Origin: Clostridia bacterium | GTDB lineage: Bacteria > Bacillota > Clostridia > Christensenellales > UBA1242 | DNA: 64,000 nt | Direction of reading: 5' to 3' | NCBI GenBank assembly: GCA_017453125.1 | Contig: JAFTKS010000003.1 | Location: 1 to 64,000 of the forward strand | Translations under genes and position numbers: made by a program | In this document: piece after piece, positions 1 through 8,071 of the stretch | Position numbering within the stretch: the stretch's first letter is position 1 | Layout: the number at the start of each line of letters is the position of its first letter | Notes under the pieces: model-generated | What the model was told of the DNA's origin: nothing | The model's input: only the letters and a program-made list of their open reading frames with translations | The model's database searches: none

Positions 1-1041
1 AATTCATTAAAACAACACAAAGAAAAACTAGAAGAGACTCCTGAAAACAAACAAGAAATTGAAAATATTTCACAAAGAATATCTACTTTAGAAGAAATTC
101 TCAAAGAACTTACTTCAAAAGAAATAATTGAAAACACTCTAGAAAAACAAGAAGACTTTGCTGTAGATAACAAAATTCGAGAAATGATTGATTCTTTACT
201 TATATCTTTACCCCAAGAAAAGCTAGGAGAAATACGTTATTTTTGCACAGAATATAACGGTTCTTTAAATGATTATTTTTTTAAAGCATTTGCACCTTAT
301 TTTGGAAACCCAACGTCAAAATTAGAATTATATCAAAACTCAGAGTTTAAGAAAATTATAGATTGCGCAGAGGCTGTACTAGAAATTTCTAATTCATATA
401 AACAGAAGAATATAGAAAATAATCCTTTAATACAACCTGGGATTGAAAAAATCAAAAGTTTAGGACTAAAAGACTACTCTTCTAATGAAAAAATCCTAAA
501 AGATTTTTATAATCCTTTTTCAACAATATTTAGCGATGGTGTCACAATGATTGAAGAAAGTATAGACGGAAAAATGAAACCAATTATTGCAATAAACCTA
601 AACTCAAAATCTGCAGATAGAACTATTATACACGAAATCATACACGCCATCACCATAGTAATAATCAACAATAATTTCGTATGTGGATTTACTAAAAAAG
701 AAGATATGGAAATAAACAAAAATATAAATGAAGCTTTTACCGATTGGTTAGCAATCAAAGCCACCAAGATTTATTTAAAAAACCACCCTCCTATGATTTC
801 TCCTGAAATACACGAATCTAATTATTCTAGATGTTTCCCAAAAGCAAAAGACTTCTTAGAATCATACGAACAACAAGTAATTGAAGCATATATGTCAGAT
901 AATCCTTTATCTTTTATTGATTCAATAGGCAATGTAACCGCATATAAAATTAATGAAATATTAGGCTTGCTTATGACAAATTATGAATTATCTGAAAACC
1001 AACAAATCTTTTTGGATAGTTTATCTTCTCCAACTGCTTAA
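1..1041 (+). CDS. Putative zinc metallopeptidase of gluzincin type, 5' end missing
   Basis: The frame is open from the first base of the window, so the gene begins outside it; 346 codons are visible. The first in-frame Met is at 184, but the charged, Glu/Lys-rich helical sequence before it is clearly coding. In the C-terminal half there is HEIIH (near 634-648), an HExxH zinc-binding motif, followed about 35 residues later by NEAFTDWLA, whose Glu would be the third ligand as in gluzincins. The upstream part looks like coiled coil. No signal peptide can be judged because the start is missing. The specific family is not recognised; the peptidase call rests only on the HExxH plus E pattern. A strong terminator follows directly. 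Confidence 0.6.
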   Translation, partial: NSLKQHKEKLEETPENKQEIENISQRISTLEEILKELTSKEIIENTLEKQEDFAVDNKIREMIDSLLISLPQEKLGEIRYFCTEYNGSLNDYFFKAFAPYFGNPTSKLELYQNSEFKKIIDCAEAVLEISNSYKQKNIENNPLIQPGIEKIKSLGLKDYSSNEKILKDFYNPFSTIFSDGVTMIEESIDGKMKPIIAINLNSKSADRTIIHEIIHAITIVIINNNFVCGFTKKEDMEINKNINEAFTDWLAIKATKIYLKNHPPMISPEIHESNYSRCFPKAKDFLESYEQQVIEAYMSDNPLSFIDSIGNVTAYKINEILGLLMTNYELSENQQIFLDSLSSPTA

Positions 1042-1047
1042 AAAAAC

Positions 1048-1073
1048 CACGGGATAGTCCCGTGTTTTTCTTT
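1048..1073 (+). terminator. Intrinsic terminator of the peptidase-like gene
   Basis: A 7-bp GC-rich stem (CACGGGA / TCCCGTG) with a 3-nt loop is followed by a T-rich tract, starting 6 bases after the stop codon. Confidence 0.9.
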
Positions 1074-1083
1074 AACAAAAATA

Positions 1084-1131
1084 AAAATAATCGTTATACA
1101 AAAGTTAAAAACTCTCATATACGATTATTTT
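1084..1131 (-). terminator. Terminator of tyrS
   Basis: Inverted repeat AAAATAATCG / CGATTATTTT, with further paired bases inside, lies just past the tyrS stop. Read on the minus strand it is followed by a T-rich run. Confidence 0.75.
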
Positions 1132-1151
1132 TTTAAACAAAGTAGTATTAA

Positions 1152-2396
1152 TTATTTCACACTTACTTTCATATAGTTTTTCTTGCCTTTTCTTAGGATA
1201 CAATATCCTTCTTTTAGGTTCTCTTCTGAAAGTACTTGTTTTATATCTGTCACTTTCTCTTCATTGAGATATACTCCGCCACCTTCAATCATTCGTCTTG
1301 CTTCAGACTTACTTGCACAAAGTTTGCTATCTGCTACAAGGTCTACGATTGTTACATTGCCAATTGCAGATTTTTCAATTTCGAATGTTGGAACATTATC
1401 TAAGTTTGTACCACCTTTGAATAATGATTTTGTAGCCTCTACAGCCTCTTTTGCATCAGCCTCACCACGAACAAACTTAGTGATTTCATAAGATAGTACT
1501 TCTTTGGCGTGAACAATGTTTTCGCTACACAATCTTCTTACTTCGTCCATAGGCACATCTGTAAACAATGCAAACATCATCTCAACACAGGCATCTGGTG
1601 TTTGATATACTCCTTGATAGAAATCATATGCAGAAATCTTGTCTTTGCTAATCCAAATTGCACCCTTTTCTGTTTTTCCCATTTTCTTGCCTTCTGGAGT
1701 AAGAAGTAGTGGGTTTGTAGCACCAATAAGTTCTACATTTGTACCGTTCTGGAAATTAAGTTTTCTTTGAAGTTCGACACCTGCAACAATATTTGCCCAT
1801 TGGTCTGCTCCACCATATTGAAGAGTACAACCTTTTGTTTTGTTCAAGTGCACAAAGTCATACGCTTGCATTGGCATATATCCCATCTCAAAGAAAGTTA
1901 GTCCACCATTCTCGAGTCTATTATCATAGATTTGACTAGATAGCATTTTGTTGATATTGAAATGCACACCATAATCTCTCATAAAATCGATATAACTAAG
2001 TTTTGAGAACCAATCTGCATTGTTAACAATCTCAGCAGGATTCTCTCCATCAAAGTCCAAAAATACTTCTAGTGTAGATTTAATTTTTTCAATATTATTG
2101 TTTATCTCATCGAAAGTAAGCATTTTTCTCATAGAATCCTTACCAGAAGGATCACCAATACAAGCAGTAGCACCACCCATCAAAAGTAGCACTTTGTGTC
2201 CTGCTCTCTGGAATCTTCTAAGTATGCAATAAGGCACACAGTGTCCGATATGCAAACTATCCGCAGTAGGGTCACTACCTTCGTATACAATAATAGGCTC
2301 TCCGCTTTCTAATTTTCTTTTCAAAGCCTCTTCATCACTACATTGATAAAGAAGTCCTCTTTCCTTAAGTTCGTTATATAAATTTTTATCAACCAT
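1152..2396 (-). CDS. tyrS: Tyrosyl-tRNA synthetase
   Basis: Class I aminoacyl-tRNA synthetase of 414 residues that charges tRNA-Tyr with tyrosine. The start at 2396 (MVDKNLYNEL) is chosen because the open frame upstream runs through the T-box leader. Visible landmarks are the HIGH signature HIGHCVPY in the N-terminal nucleotide-binding fold, the Tyr-recognition stretch around YGGADQW, the KMSKS-equivalent KMGKTEKG, and a C-terminal S4-like RNA-binding part (SKSEARRMIEGGGVYLN). The length is normal for bacterial TyrRS. Expression should be controlled by uncharged tRNA-Tyr through the T-box directly upstream. The SPFH gene lies immediately before the leader on the same strand. Confidence 0.97.
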   Translation of the reverse strand: MVDKNLYNELKERGLLYQCSDEEALKRKLESGEPIIVYEGSDPTADSLHIGHCVPYCILRRFQRAGHKVLLLMGGATACIGDPSGKDSMRKMLTFDEINNNIEKIKSTLEVFLDFDGENPAEIVNNADWFSKLSYIDFMRDYGVHFNINKMLSSQIYDNRLENGGLTFFEMGYMPMQAYDFVHLNKTKGCTLQYGGADQWANIVAGVELQRKLNFQNGTNVELIGATNPLLLTPEGKKMGKTEKGAIWISKDKISAYDFYQGVYQTPDACVEMMFALFTDVPMDEVRRLCSENIVHAKEVLSYEITKFVRGEADAKEAVEATKSLFKGGTNLDNVPTFEIEKSAIGNVTIVDLVADSKLCASKSEARRMIEGGGVYLNEEKVTDIKQVLSEENLKEGYCILRKGKKNYMKVSVK

Positions 2397-2399
2397 AAT

Positions 2400-2650
2400 T
2401 TTTTTCTCCTTATATTTTTTTACAACAAAAAAGTATCCTCTCATCAAAGGACGAAAGAATACTTCGTGGTACCACCTTTGTTCGGTTGAATACTCAACCC
2501 TCAATTAACTTTTTAAACAGAAAAGTCAAAAGTTTCTACTCAAGTTGTGTAATTCATAAATAATCTATTCAAGGCTTTTCAGCAACCAGCCCCTCTCTGT
2601 AAAGAACTCGATTATTACTACTATGTCAACCGTCACCATAGAATCATAGT
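2400..2650 (-). promoter_or_regulatory. T-box riboswitch leader of tyrS
   Basis: On the minus strand the leader holds the conserved T-box sequence AAAGGTGGTACCACG (2465-2479), followed by a terminator hairpin (AAGTATTCT / AGGATACTT) and a T run just before the tyrS start. Upstream are Stem I elements: an AGTA-like bulge, a GGTTGCTGAAAAGCC-type loop, and GAATTACAC, where TAC fits a tyrosine specifier. Uncharged tRNA-Tyr would pair with the specifier and T-box to favour the antiterminator. The leader begins almost at the stop codon of the preceding gene. Confidence 0.92.
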
Positions 2651-2654
2651 TAAA

Positions 2655-3776
2655 TTATTTTGTGCATTTTTTTCCGCAGTTTGGACAGAACTTTGCAGTT
2701 GGTTTCAATTCTTCGCCACACTCACAAACCTTCTTCTGCGGTGCAATCTTTTCTCCACAATTTGGACAGAATTTCGCTCTAGCAGAATGCATCTCTCCAC
2801 ACTTTGGACAAGTAGGGTTCTGAGCCGCTCCACATTCTGGACAATGTTTTGCTTTCTCAGGAATATCTGTTTTACACTTTATACAAGTTTTTGTTTTTGC
2901 TCTTGGAGTATCTTGTGCAGCACTTAAGTTTGTTCCAAACAATCCACCAATAGCACCTGCAGCACCAAGTCCAACACCAAGTCCTGCCATATTATTTCCA
3001 TTAGGATTCTTTGCTGCGTCTCTTAGAGCACTAGCCGCTTGATATTGAGTATATGTGCCCATTTTGTCGCCCATAATTCCAAGTTTACTTCTCTCATCAA
3101 GAGCCTTCTCAACCTCGTCTGGAAGAGACAAATTCTCAATAATAATTTTCTCAAGTTTTAGACCAATAGATTCAAATTCTTTTTGGCTATTGCTAAGAAC
3201 GGTTTCACTGAACTCTTTGTAGTTTGATGCAAGGTCAAGAAGAGATATATTACTTTCGCCAATTGTGTCACTTATAGATTGCATAATAAGTGGACGAATA
3301 TGGTTTGCAACATCGTCGCAAGTATATACGTTATTTGTTCCAAACACTTCGTTCATAAAAGTCTTTGGGTCAGAAACTCTATATGAATAAATTCCATAAC
3401 CTCTAAGTCTAACCATTCCGAAGTCTTTGTCTCTCATAGCGATAGGGTTCTGAGTACCCCATTTTTGACCAACGAATTGTTTCGTGTTTACATAATAAAC
3501 TTCTGCCTTGATAGGGCTTTCAAATCCAGTAGGAAGAGAAAGAATTTTTGTAATGAAAGGCAAGTTCTCTGTAGACAATTTATAAGTACCTGGTTCGAAA
3601 ACATCTGCAACCTTTCCTTTATGGACAAACAATGCTACTTGACTTTCTCTTACAACAAGAGTAGAACCAGTCATAATCTCATATCTGTCTTCAACAGGGA
3701 AACGATATACAACAGTATTTTTCGATTCATCTTTCCATTCAATAACTTTAAGTAAGTTCTTTTTAATAAATCCCAT
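2655..3776 (-). CDS. SPFH-domain protein with C-terminal zinc ribbons (YdjI-like)
   Basis: The protein has 373 residues. The first 260 or so resemble the SPFH/band-7 superfamily of the YdjI/virion-core-like type (MGFIKKNLLKVIEWKDES start, then a long beta-rich part and a helical region up to KLGIMGDKMGTYTQYQAA). A Gly/Ala-rich linker (NNMAGLGVGLGAAGAIGG) follows. The C-terminus carries zinc-ribbon modules: CIKC...CPEC, CPKC...CPNC and CECG...CPNC. Such proteins are thought to work at membranes or in stress-related assemblies, but the exact role is unknown. No signal peptide or clear membrane helix is seen. It precedes tyrS on the same strand with no terminator between them. Confidence 0.85.
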   Translation of the reverse strand: MGFIKKNLLKVIEWKDESKNTVVYRFPVEDRYEIMTGSTLVVRESQVALFVHKGKVADVFEPGTYKLSTENLPFITKILSLPTGFESPIKAEVYYVNTKQFVGQKWGTQNPIAMRDKDFGMVRLRGYGIYSYRVSDPKTFMNEVFGTNNVYTCDDVANHIRPLIMQSISDTIGESNISLLDLASNYKEFSETVLSNSQKEFESIGLKLEKIIIENLSLPDEVEKALDERSKLGIMGDKMGTYTQYQAASALRDAAKNPNGNNMAGLGVGLGAAGAIGGLFGTNLSAAQDTPRAKTKTCIKCKTDIPEKAKHCPECGAAQNPTCPKCGEMHSARAKFCPNCGEKIAPQKKVCECGEELKPTAKFCPNCGKKCTK

Positions 3777-4076
3777 TTTTACTCCAAAAAAAAATTTATT
3801 TTTTCAATACTTAAAGTGTATCTTGTTTTTGGTGTATTGTCAATTATTTTTTATATTTTCTTAATTTGATTATATATTAAAAATCAATATATAAAGTTTA
3901 TTTTTTTAAAATTCATCACACTCTACACAAATTTTTCAAATAATTTCTATAAATTTACGCAAACAAGCCTATTTTATTTGCTAAAAACGAAAAAAACAAA
4001 TACAATTAAAAAAAACGACCAAAAAACTAGGTGGAACTTGTGTAATGTTAGTCGTTTTTGGATTTGGGGATAATAT
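3777..4076. other. AT-rich divergent intergenic region
   Basis: This 300-bp gap separates the SPFH gene (minus) from the Mrr-like gene (plus) and should hold both promoters. The only clear structure is an inverted repeat AAAAACGAC (4011-4019) / GTCGTTTTT (4051-4059) in front of the plus-strand gene. On the minus strand it resembles a terminator with a T run, yet no minus-strand gene feeds it. It could be a leader hairpin of the downstream gene. Confidence 0.5.
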
Positions 4077-4631
4077 ATGGGGAAAACAATATTGAAGTAT
4101 TTTTTAAGTTTAGTCTTATTTCCATTGACTATACTTTTTTTAATTCTAAAATTTGTATCCAAGAAGATTTCAAAAGTATTTTTGTCTCGATACCTCTCTT
4201 CCGTACAAATTCACGAACTAGATTGTATATGCGGAGAAGAGTTTGAAGACTTTGTGTATATATTATTTACAAGCCTTGGTTTTTCTGTAAAAAAGACAAA
4301 AAAATCCCACGATTACGGCGCTGATTTAATTATAAAAATCAAGGACATAAAAATAATTCTTCAATGTAAATTATACACATCTCACAACGTTAGTCTTAAC
4401 GCCGTTCAGGAAGTATATTCGGCTGTAAAATTTTATAATGGAAGTATCGGGATAGTTCTTTCGAATACATATTTTACAAAATCGGCAATTAATCTAGCAA
4501 CATCTACTAATGTTTTGCTTTGGGATAGAACAATGCTAGAGAAACTCTTAAAACTTAATAAACAAGAAAAAATCCAGTTCAAAAAAGAACTTTCTTATAA
4601 ACTTGAAAATTTTATAAAAAATACCATTTAA
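4077..4631 (+). CDS. Membrane-anchored Mrr-like restriction-endonuclease-fold protein
   Basis: The protein has 184 residues. Residues about 5-30 are strongly hydrophobic (a membrane anchor). The remainder matches the Mrr_cat class of PD-(D/E)xK nucleases: CGEEFEDFVYILFTSLGF (first helix with the conserved Glu), then SHDYGADLII (catalytic Asp), then ILQCKLY (QxK core), and then a helix/strand part ending VLLWDRTMLEKLL. Members of this family cut DNA, often modified DNA, and several membrane-tethered versions act in defence or in DNA quality control. The start has a GGGGA ribosome binding site. A leader hairpin lies just upstream. No methyltransferase partner is nearby. Confidence 0.75.
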   Translation: MGKTILKYFLSLVLFPLTILFLILKFVSKKISKVFLSRYLSSVQIHELDCICGEEFEDFVYILFTSLGFSVKKTKKSHDYGADLIIKIKDIKIILQCKLYTSHNVSLNAVQEVYSAVKFYNGSIGIVLSNTYFTKSAINLATSTNVLLWDRTMLEKLLKLNKQEKIQFKKELSYKLENFIKNTI

Positions 4632-4635
4632 TTAC

Positions 4636-4664
4636 TTTGTAAAAACCACAAAAGAATGTAAAAT
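4636..4664 (+). promoter_or_regulatory. Candidate promoter giving a leaderless transcript for the 4671 lipoprotein
   Basis: TTTGTA (4636-4641) and TAAAAT (4659-4664) are 17 bp apart, and the ATG follows 6 bases after the -10. The transcript would start at or next to the ATG, which also lacks a Shine-Dalgarno sequence. The -35 is weak. Confidence 0.45.
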
Positions 4665-4670
4665 TAAAAT

Positions 4671-5348
4671 ATGAAAGTAAAATACTTATTCAATTTATCT
4701 GTTTTAATATTAATACTTCTGATGTGTTGTCTAACACTTCTTGGCTGTGGAGCAAAAGGCAAAGATTCTTATACATCATCTGTAGAGGCTGATGATATTG
4801 CCAAACTTAGTTTGTTTTCATACAACGGCAAAGGAGAATCCACTTGGGGACTAATGAATCTAGGACACTCTTTTTTGTCATTCGAAAATATATCTGATGA
4901 GAATATTTCAATTCTAGACAAAGTTATAGCACCAAACGAAACCATCTCCATTGGTACTTGGTCAATTCTAGAACACTTCGGTGTTTGGTATAATGTAGAG
5001 AGTGTTTATATAGAAACAAAAGACAAATACAATGGTAGAGTTTCTGCAACAATTGGTGTAAACTCAGAAGACTTGGAAAAAATAGTTTCTTTTATAACTA
5101 AGAAAGACAAATGGAATCCTATAAACAATTGTTCATACTTCGCACTTAACCTATGGAACACAGTTGCCAAAGAGAGCGAATATATCAACACTCCTCTGAT
5201 TTATACTCCAACTTATATTGCAGAAGAACTTGCAAAGTTTGATAGTTACGAATATAACAAACCAATTCCTTCAAGTAGCAAACTTGGTTATTTCAAAAAT
5301 TCTACTTATGTATCATTTGATATGGAGGGTGGTAATGAAAGCGTTTAA
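4671..5348 (+). CDS. Lipoprotein with a possible permuted NlpC/P60-like fold
   Basis: The protein has 225 residues. It starts with a lipoprotein signal peptide ending LTLLGC, so the Cys at about residue 26 would be lipidated and the protein held on the outer face of the membrane. The mature part contains LGHSFLSFEN (a His in a strand) and, later, NNCSYFALNLWN (a Cys at a helix start). This His-before-Cys order resembles circularly permuted papain-like hydrolases (YiiX/LRAT class). That would suggest a hydrolase acting on lipid or peptide amide bonds, but the assignment is tentative. It has no visible Shine-Dalgarno sequence. Its last 14 bases overlap the next small gene. Confidence 0.55.
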   Translation: MKVKYLFNLSVLILILLMCCLTLLGCGAKGKDSYTSSVEADDIAKLSLFSYNGKGESTWGLMNLGHSFLSFENISDENISILDKVIAPNETISIGTWSILEHFGVWYNVESVYIETKDKYNGRVSATIGVNSEDLEKIVSFITKKDKWNPINNCSYFALNLWNTVAKESEYINTPLIYTPTYIAEELAKFDSYEYNKPIPSSSKLGYFKNSTYVSFDMEGGNESV

Positions 5349-5565
5349 GATAATTCTTTTAATCATTTTTAGTCTTGTAGATATTTATTGTTTATATGCG
5401 ACAATAGGTCATCTAGTTCTTGCAATTCAAACACCCAATTTGATAGGAGAAACAACAACACAATTTGGCGGAATGTATATAATGTCAGGAACGTTCCTAG
5501 TAGCAACACTAGTTTGTACTACAATTGTAATTTTCTTAGCAAGAAATTTAAAGAAAAATAAATAA
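5335..5565 (+). CDS. Small two-helix membrane protein
   Basis: The protein has 76 residues and starts at the Met of MKAFKIILL, chosen because GGAGGGTGG lies 6-10 bases upstream; a longer open frame without such a site was discarded. There are two hydrophobic segments (residues about 4-30 and 45-68) and a short basic tail ending KKNK. It overlaps the end of the lipoprotein gene by 14 bases, suggesting translational coupling. The function is unknown; it may be a membrane partner of the lipoprotein. Confidence 0.7.
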   Translation: MKAFKIILLIIFSLVDIYCLYATIGHLVLAIQTPNLIGETTTQFGGMYIMSGTFLVATLVCTTIVIFLARNLKKNK

Positions 5566-5570
5566 TAAAA

Positions 5571-5620
5571 AAACACTACTTTGAAATTATTTTTTCAATC
5601 AAGAGTAGTGTTTATTTTTT
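5571..5620. terminator. Bidirectional terminator between convergent genes
   Basis: AAACACTACT (5571-5580) pairs with AGTAGTGTTT (5604-5613), with T runs on the + strand side and A runs on the other, so it can end transcripts from both directions. Confidence 0.85.
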
Positions 5621-5623
5621 TAA

Positions 5624-5971
5624 TTATAATCTCTTTTCCCATCTAGCGTAAAGAGTCATATCTTTCTCAACAGTATGGAGTTCAAATACCCAAACATTTT
5701 GCCAACTAGTATCTGTGTACCAACCTATGAATCTATATCCAGTTTTTGTAGGGGTTTGAGGCTGACGAACTAGGTTTCCGTGTTTAACCGTTTGATTGGC
5801 AATATTAAAAGACTCTGTACTATCTGTATAGAATCTAACTGTATAAGTCAAATTTTCATATCTATTTGTTTGGACAGACTCATTATATTTTCCACAACTA
5901 CACCCAGGAAAAAATACTACCATTGGTAGCATACAAAGAGCAACAAAAAATTTCTTCCAATTACCTTTCAT
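5624..5971 (-). CDS. Small lipoprotein with one InlB B-repeat
   Basis: The protein has 115 residues. Start 5971 (MKGNWKKFF) is preferred over a Met 7 codons upstream because AAAGGA lies at proper distance from it. The signal peptide ends in PGC, a lipobox, giving a lipidated Cys followed by SCGKYN. The rest is a single Listeria-Bacteroides (InlB B) repeat: YTVRFYTDS at the beginning, GYRFIGWYTD in the middle and DMTLYARWEK at the end. These beta-grasp repeats usually serve as surface adhesion or spacer modules. One repeat on a lipid anchor is minimal compared with the usual multi-repeat proteins. Confidence 0.85.
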   Translation of the reverse strand: MKGNWKKFFVALCMLPMVVFFPGCSCGKYNESVQTNRYENLTYTVRFYTDSTESFNIANQTVKHGNLVRQPQTPTKTGYRFIGWYTDTSWQNVWVFELHTVEKDMTLYARWEKRL

Positions 5972-6273
5972 TTTTTCCTTTCCATTTTTCATTAAACTTT
6001 AAGTTAGTTTGTGATTCTTATATTATTTTATAACAAACCTTCAAATAACGCAAATATTTTTATAATTAAGTAAAAAATTTCGATAACTTTTCTTTAATTA
6101 TTTTTTATACTTTTGGGATTATTAAACATAAAAATTTATTTAAAGTAAATTCAAATTTTTCTAAACATAACATTGATTAAGAAAAAAAATATAAGAGCAT
6201 AATATTAATAAATTAAAAAACATAAAAAAAACTTCTCAAGCATATAGATTACACTTTGAGAAGTTTTATCTTT
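5972..6273. other. AT-rich intergenic region with the ABC-exporter terminator
   Basis: This stretch contains the upstream region of the InlB-repeat lipoprotein gene. Near its right end is an inverted repeat, AAAACTTCTCAA (6228-6239) / TTGAGAAGTTTT (6256-6267). Read on the minus strand this is a terminator just after the exporter gene stop. Nothing else is evident. Confidence 0.75.
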
Positions 6274-8070
6274 TTAGAATTGAGAATTATATAGATTTGC
6301 GTACACGCCACCAAGTTCCAATAATTCTTTGTGCTTTCCAGACTCTACAATTCTACCATCTTTCATAACAAGAATAATGTCTGCATTTATTATAGTAGAA
6401 AGTCTATGCGCTATTATAAACGATGTTCTTCCTTCCAATAATTTATCCATTGCTTTTTGAATCAAAACCTCAGTTCTTGTATCAACACTAGACGTAGCCT
6501 CATCAAGAATTAGCATTGGCGCATTATGTAGCATTGCACAAGCAATTGTCAACAACTGCTTTTCTCCTGCCGAAAAGTTACTATCTTCCGTCAAAATCAT
6601 ATCATAACCTTTTGGTTGAGATTTTATCAAGTGATGCAACCCTGTAGCCTTACAAACCTCAATAATATCTTCGTCTTTGACGTTCTTTTTTCCATAAGCA
6701 ATATTATCTTTGATACTGCCTTCAAACAACCAAGTATCCTGAAGAACCATACCAAACAAATTTCTTACATTCTCTCTCTTGAGGTCTTTGATATTTACAC
6801 CATCAATTTCTATACTACCAGAGTCTACTTCATAGAACCTCATAAGCAAGTTTACAAGAGTGGTTTTTCCAGCACCAGTTGAACCAACAACCGCCACCTT
6901 TTGACCGCCTTTTATTTTTACATTTAGGTCATACAAAATTTGTTTTTCTGGGGAATATCCAAAGTTAACATTTTTGAATTCAACATTACCTTTGATATCT
7001 TTTAATTTTGTTTTCTTATGCACTTCATTCTCTTGTTCTTCTTCATCAAGGAACTCAAATATTCTTTCGCTAGCAGCAACTGTTGTTTGTAGTGTACTAG
7101 AGATATTTGCAATCTGACTCACTTGGTTATTGAATTGTTTGTAGTATATTACAAACGCTACAATTGTTGGAACAAAGAACACATCTTCCATTGCCATCAT
7201 ACCACCAATTATAAGAATAATTGCATAACCAATATTTCCAAAGAAATGCATTAGTGGGTGCATAAGACCACTTATAATATTACCTTTAACCGATGAAGAG
7301 TACAATGTCGAATTTATTTTATCAAATTTTTCAACAGCATCATCTTGACCATTGTATATACTTATAACATTATGTCCTGAATATATTTCTTCTATATGTC
7401 CATTAATATCACCCAAACTATCTTGTTGAATCTTAAAGAACTTTTGTCCCCATTTGAACATTATAGATATAACAATCATACTAATAGGAAGAATACAAAC
7501 AGCAATCAAAGTAAGTTTCAAAGAGTATGACAACATCATAACAATCGAACCTACAATTGTTGCTATACAACTAATAATCGAACTAAGCGAATTATTAAGT
7601 GTTTGAGACAATAAATCTACGTCATTAGTAATTCTAGAAAGTATATCGCCATTGGAATTGCTATCTAGATACTTAAGAGGTAAATCGTTGATTTTTTGTG
7701 ATAATTTATTTCTAAAGTCTTTGCTAATTTTTGCAGTAACACCACTCATTATGAAACTTTGGAAAAATGAGAATATAAAACTACAAGCGTGGATTATAAG
7801 TAGTCCAATTGCAATCTTGGTAATTTCGCTCAAGTTTACAGGTGTTCCAAGTAGTAATTTACCAATTTTTTGGAGTTGGTCTGGACCAATTATTGCAAGC
7901 ACAGTACTTACTGCTGCAAATAATAGTCCTATTATCAATTGAATAGAATAACCTTTCAAATATACTAATAGTTTTCTGAATGTTTTCTTAAAGTCTTTTG
8001 GCTTTTGTCCAGCCATTCCACCACCAGGACCTCTTCCCATTGGTCTACGGCCATTTTTCATTTCTGCCAT
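6274..8070 (-). CDS. ABC exporter subunit with catalytic ATPase (heterodimer half 2)
   Basis: The protein has 598 residues: an N-terminal membrane domain with six helices (about 35-320) and a C-terminal ATPase (about 365-598). Walker A is GSTGAGKTT, Walker B is MLILDEATSS with the catalytic Glu present, and the switch His is in FIIAHRLST. The signature motif is deviant, FSAGEKQ in place of LSGGQ. This pattern is what is seen in the catalytic half of heterodimeric exporters (LmrCD, BmrCD, TM287/288): it supplies the intact Walker B, while its odd signature lines the degenerate ATP site. The likely role is drug, lipid or peptide export. It follows the partner gene after 1 base. Confidence 0.9.
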   Translation of the reverse strand: MAEMKNGRRPMGRGPGGGMAGQKPKDFKKTFRKLLVYLKGYSIQLIIGLLFAAVSTVLAIIGPDQLQKIGKLLLGTPVNLSEITKIAIGLLIIHACSFIFSFFQSFIMSGVTAKISKDFRNKLSQKINDLPLKYLDSNSNGDILSRITNDVDLLSQTLNNSLSSIISCIATIVGSIVMMLSYSLKLTLIAVCILPISMIVISIMFKWGQKFFKIQQDSLGDINGHIEEIYSGHNVISIYNGQDDAVEKFDKINSTLYSSSVKGNIISGLMHPLMHFFGNIGYAIILIIGGMMAMEDVFFVPTIVAFVIYYKQFNNQVSQIANISSTLQTTVAASERIFEFLDEEEQENEVHKKTKLKDIKGNVEFKNVNFGYSPEKQILYDLNVKIKGGQKVAVVGSTGAGKTTLVNLLMRFYEVDSGSIEIDGVNIKDLKRENVRNLFGMVLQDTWLFEGSIKDNIAYGKKNVKDEDIIEVCKATGLHHLIKSQPKGYDMILTEDSNFSAGEKQLLTIACAMLHNAPMLILDEATSSVDTRTEVLIQKAMDKLLEGRTSFIIAHRLSTIINADIILVMKDGRIVESGKHKELLELGGVYANLYNSQF

Positions 8071-8071
8071 A

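Noticed and set aside
2397-2504. N-terminal extension of the tyrS frame
   Set aside because: It translates the T-box sequence and terminator; the Met at 2396 matches the usual start of the enzyme.
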